Source: an uncultured Bacilli bacterium (GTDB lineage Bacteria > Bacillota_I > Bacilli_A > RF39 > UBA660). Taken from it: a DNA stretch of 5,167 bases. The first letter of the stretch is position 1, and each line of letters starts with the position of its first letter. The stretch lies in assembly GCA_910586865.1 (NCBI GenBank), contig CAJUIY010000070.1, positions 1-5,167 on the forward strand. Reading direction: 5' to 3'. Below are positions 5,019 to 5,167 of this stretch, in pieces. The notes below the pieces were generated by a model, which was not told the origin of the DNA, ran no database searches, and worked only from the letters and a program-made list of their open reading frames with translations. The position numbers were made by a program, and so were the translations under genes.

Positions 5019-5167
5019 AGGATACTGGTGTAATGGTAACACTCGCATTGGTTCCTGGTGCACCTGTAGTTACGGTACCAATCGATAAAGTTGGTGCTGG
5101 CCCTGTTGCTCCTGCTGGCCCTGTTGCTCCTGCTGGCCCTGTTGCTCCTGCTGGCCCTGTTGCTCCT
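5017..5167 (-). CDS. Collagen-like surface protein, C-terminal end (partial)
   Basis: The last 49 residues of a collagen-like protein are encoded here; the gene runs off the right edge. The first 24 visible residues are four exact copies of Gly-Ala-Thr-Gly-Pro-Ala, that is eight Gly-X-Y triplets that would form a triple helix. Thr at the Y position is a common O-glycosylation site in BclA-type proteins. A segment with P-T-L-S-I-G-T-V-T-T-G-A-P-G-T and then S-V-T-I-T-P-V-S follows and stops at TAG. That segment is the first half of the beta linker module which in related proteins continues into L-N-F-x-I-P-x-G-x-x-G. Here the second half lies beyond the stop, in the next frame. The protein is thus a stalk without a head. 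It would act at the cell or spore surface, in spore-formers on the exosporium. Its N-terminus is not visible. Confidence 0.82.
   Translation of the reverse strand, partial: GATGPAGATGPAGATGPAGATGPAPTLSIGTVTTGAPGTNASVTITPVS
5095..5166 (-). repeat. Four perfect 18-bp tandem repeats coding for GATGPA
   Basis: The units at 5095-5112, 5113-5130, 5131-5148 and 5149-5166 are identical at every base (GGA GCA ACA GGG CCA GCA on the coding strand) and the array continues past the window. Because 18 is a multiple of 3, gain or loss of units changes stalk length but keeps the frame. The lack of any silent difference points to recent expansion or gene conversion. The array is clearly more GC-rich than its surroundings. 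Confidence 0.95.

Noticed and set aside
5095..5167. Tandem repeats as a possible CRISPR array
   Set aside because: Units are directly adjacent with no spacers, and they encode in-frame Gly-X-Y triplets.

Overview
The window comes from an AT-rich, Gram-positive-type bacterium (Firmicutes/Bacillota, probably a gut-type Bacilli, Erysipelotrichia or Clostridia lineage). The evidence is the codon use, the TTGACA/TATAAT-like promoters, strong U-tract terminators, Gram-positive Shine-Dalgarno sequences, a YidD protein, a lipoprotein of the metal-transport (ZnuA/TroA) fold, and a collagen-like Gly-X-Y protein of the spore-surface or exosporium (BclA) type. UGA is a stop here and Trp is encoded by TGG, so the mycoplasma code is not used. 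No species can be named from this window.

Left part, + strand (about 71-2167): a metallophosphoesterase gene (125-964) has its own promoter, a TTG start and a terminator. A two-gene unit follows: yidD (1051-1272) overlaps by ATGA a lipoprotein of the ZnuA/TroA fold (1269-2138). This lipoprotein appears to have lost all four canonical metal ligands and has no transporter genes beside it. A probably bidirectional terminator (about 2138-2167) separates this half from the converging minus-strand genes.

Middle part, - strand (2223-4282): a 230-residue, five-helix membrane protein of the CmpB-like 'putative ABC transporter permease' family (3296-3988) overlaps by ATGA an alpha/beta-hydrolase of the DUF2974/Mbeg1-like family (2223-3299). 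The two are probably co-transcribed. Upstream is a separate, unidentified 77-residue protein (4049-4282) with its own TATAAT promoter. All other bases up to 4521 are AT-rich intergenic DNA.

Right edge, - strand (4522-5167): the 3' end of a collagen-like gene (5017 to beyond the window), with four perfect 18-bp repeats encoding Gly-Ala-Thr-Gly-Pro-Ala, is followed 12 bases later by a gene for a BclA-C-like globular head (4522-5004). The two reading frames are in the same phase. They look like two halves of one standard collagen-like surface protein, cut inside a conserved linker module by a short stretch holding two in-frame TAG stops, a good Shine-Dalgarno and a new ATG. This split or readthrough-capable stalk/head arrangement is the most unusual thing in the window, followed by the ligand-less ZnuA-like lipoprotein.
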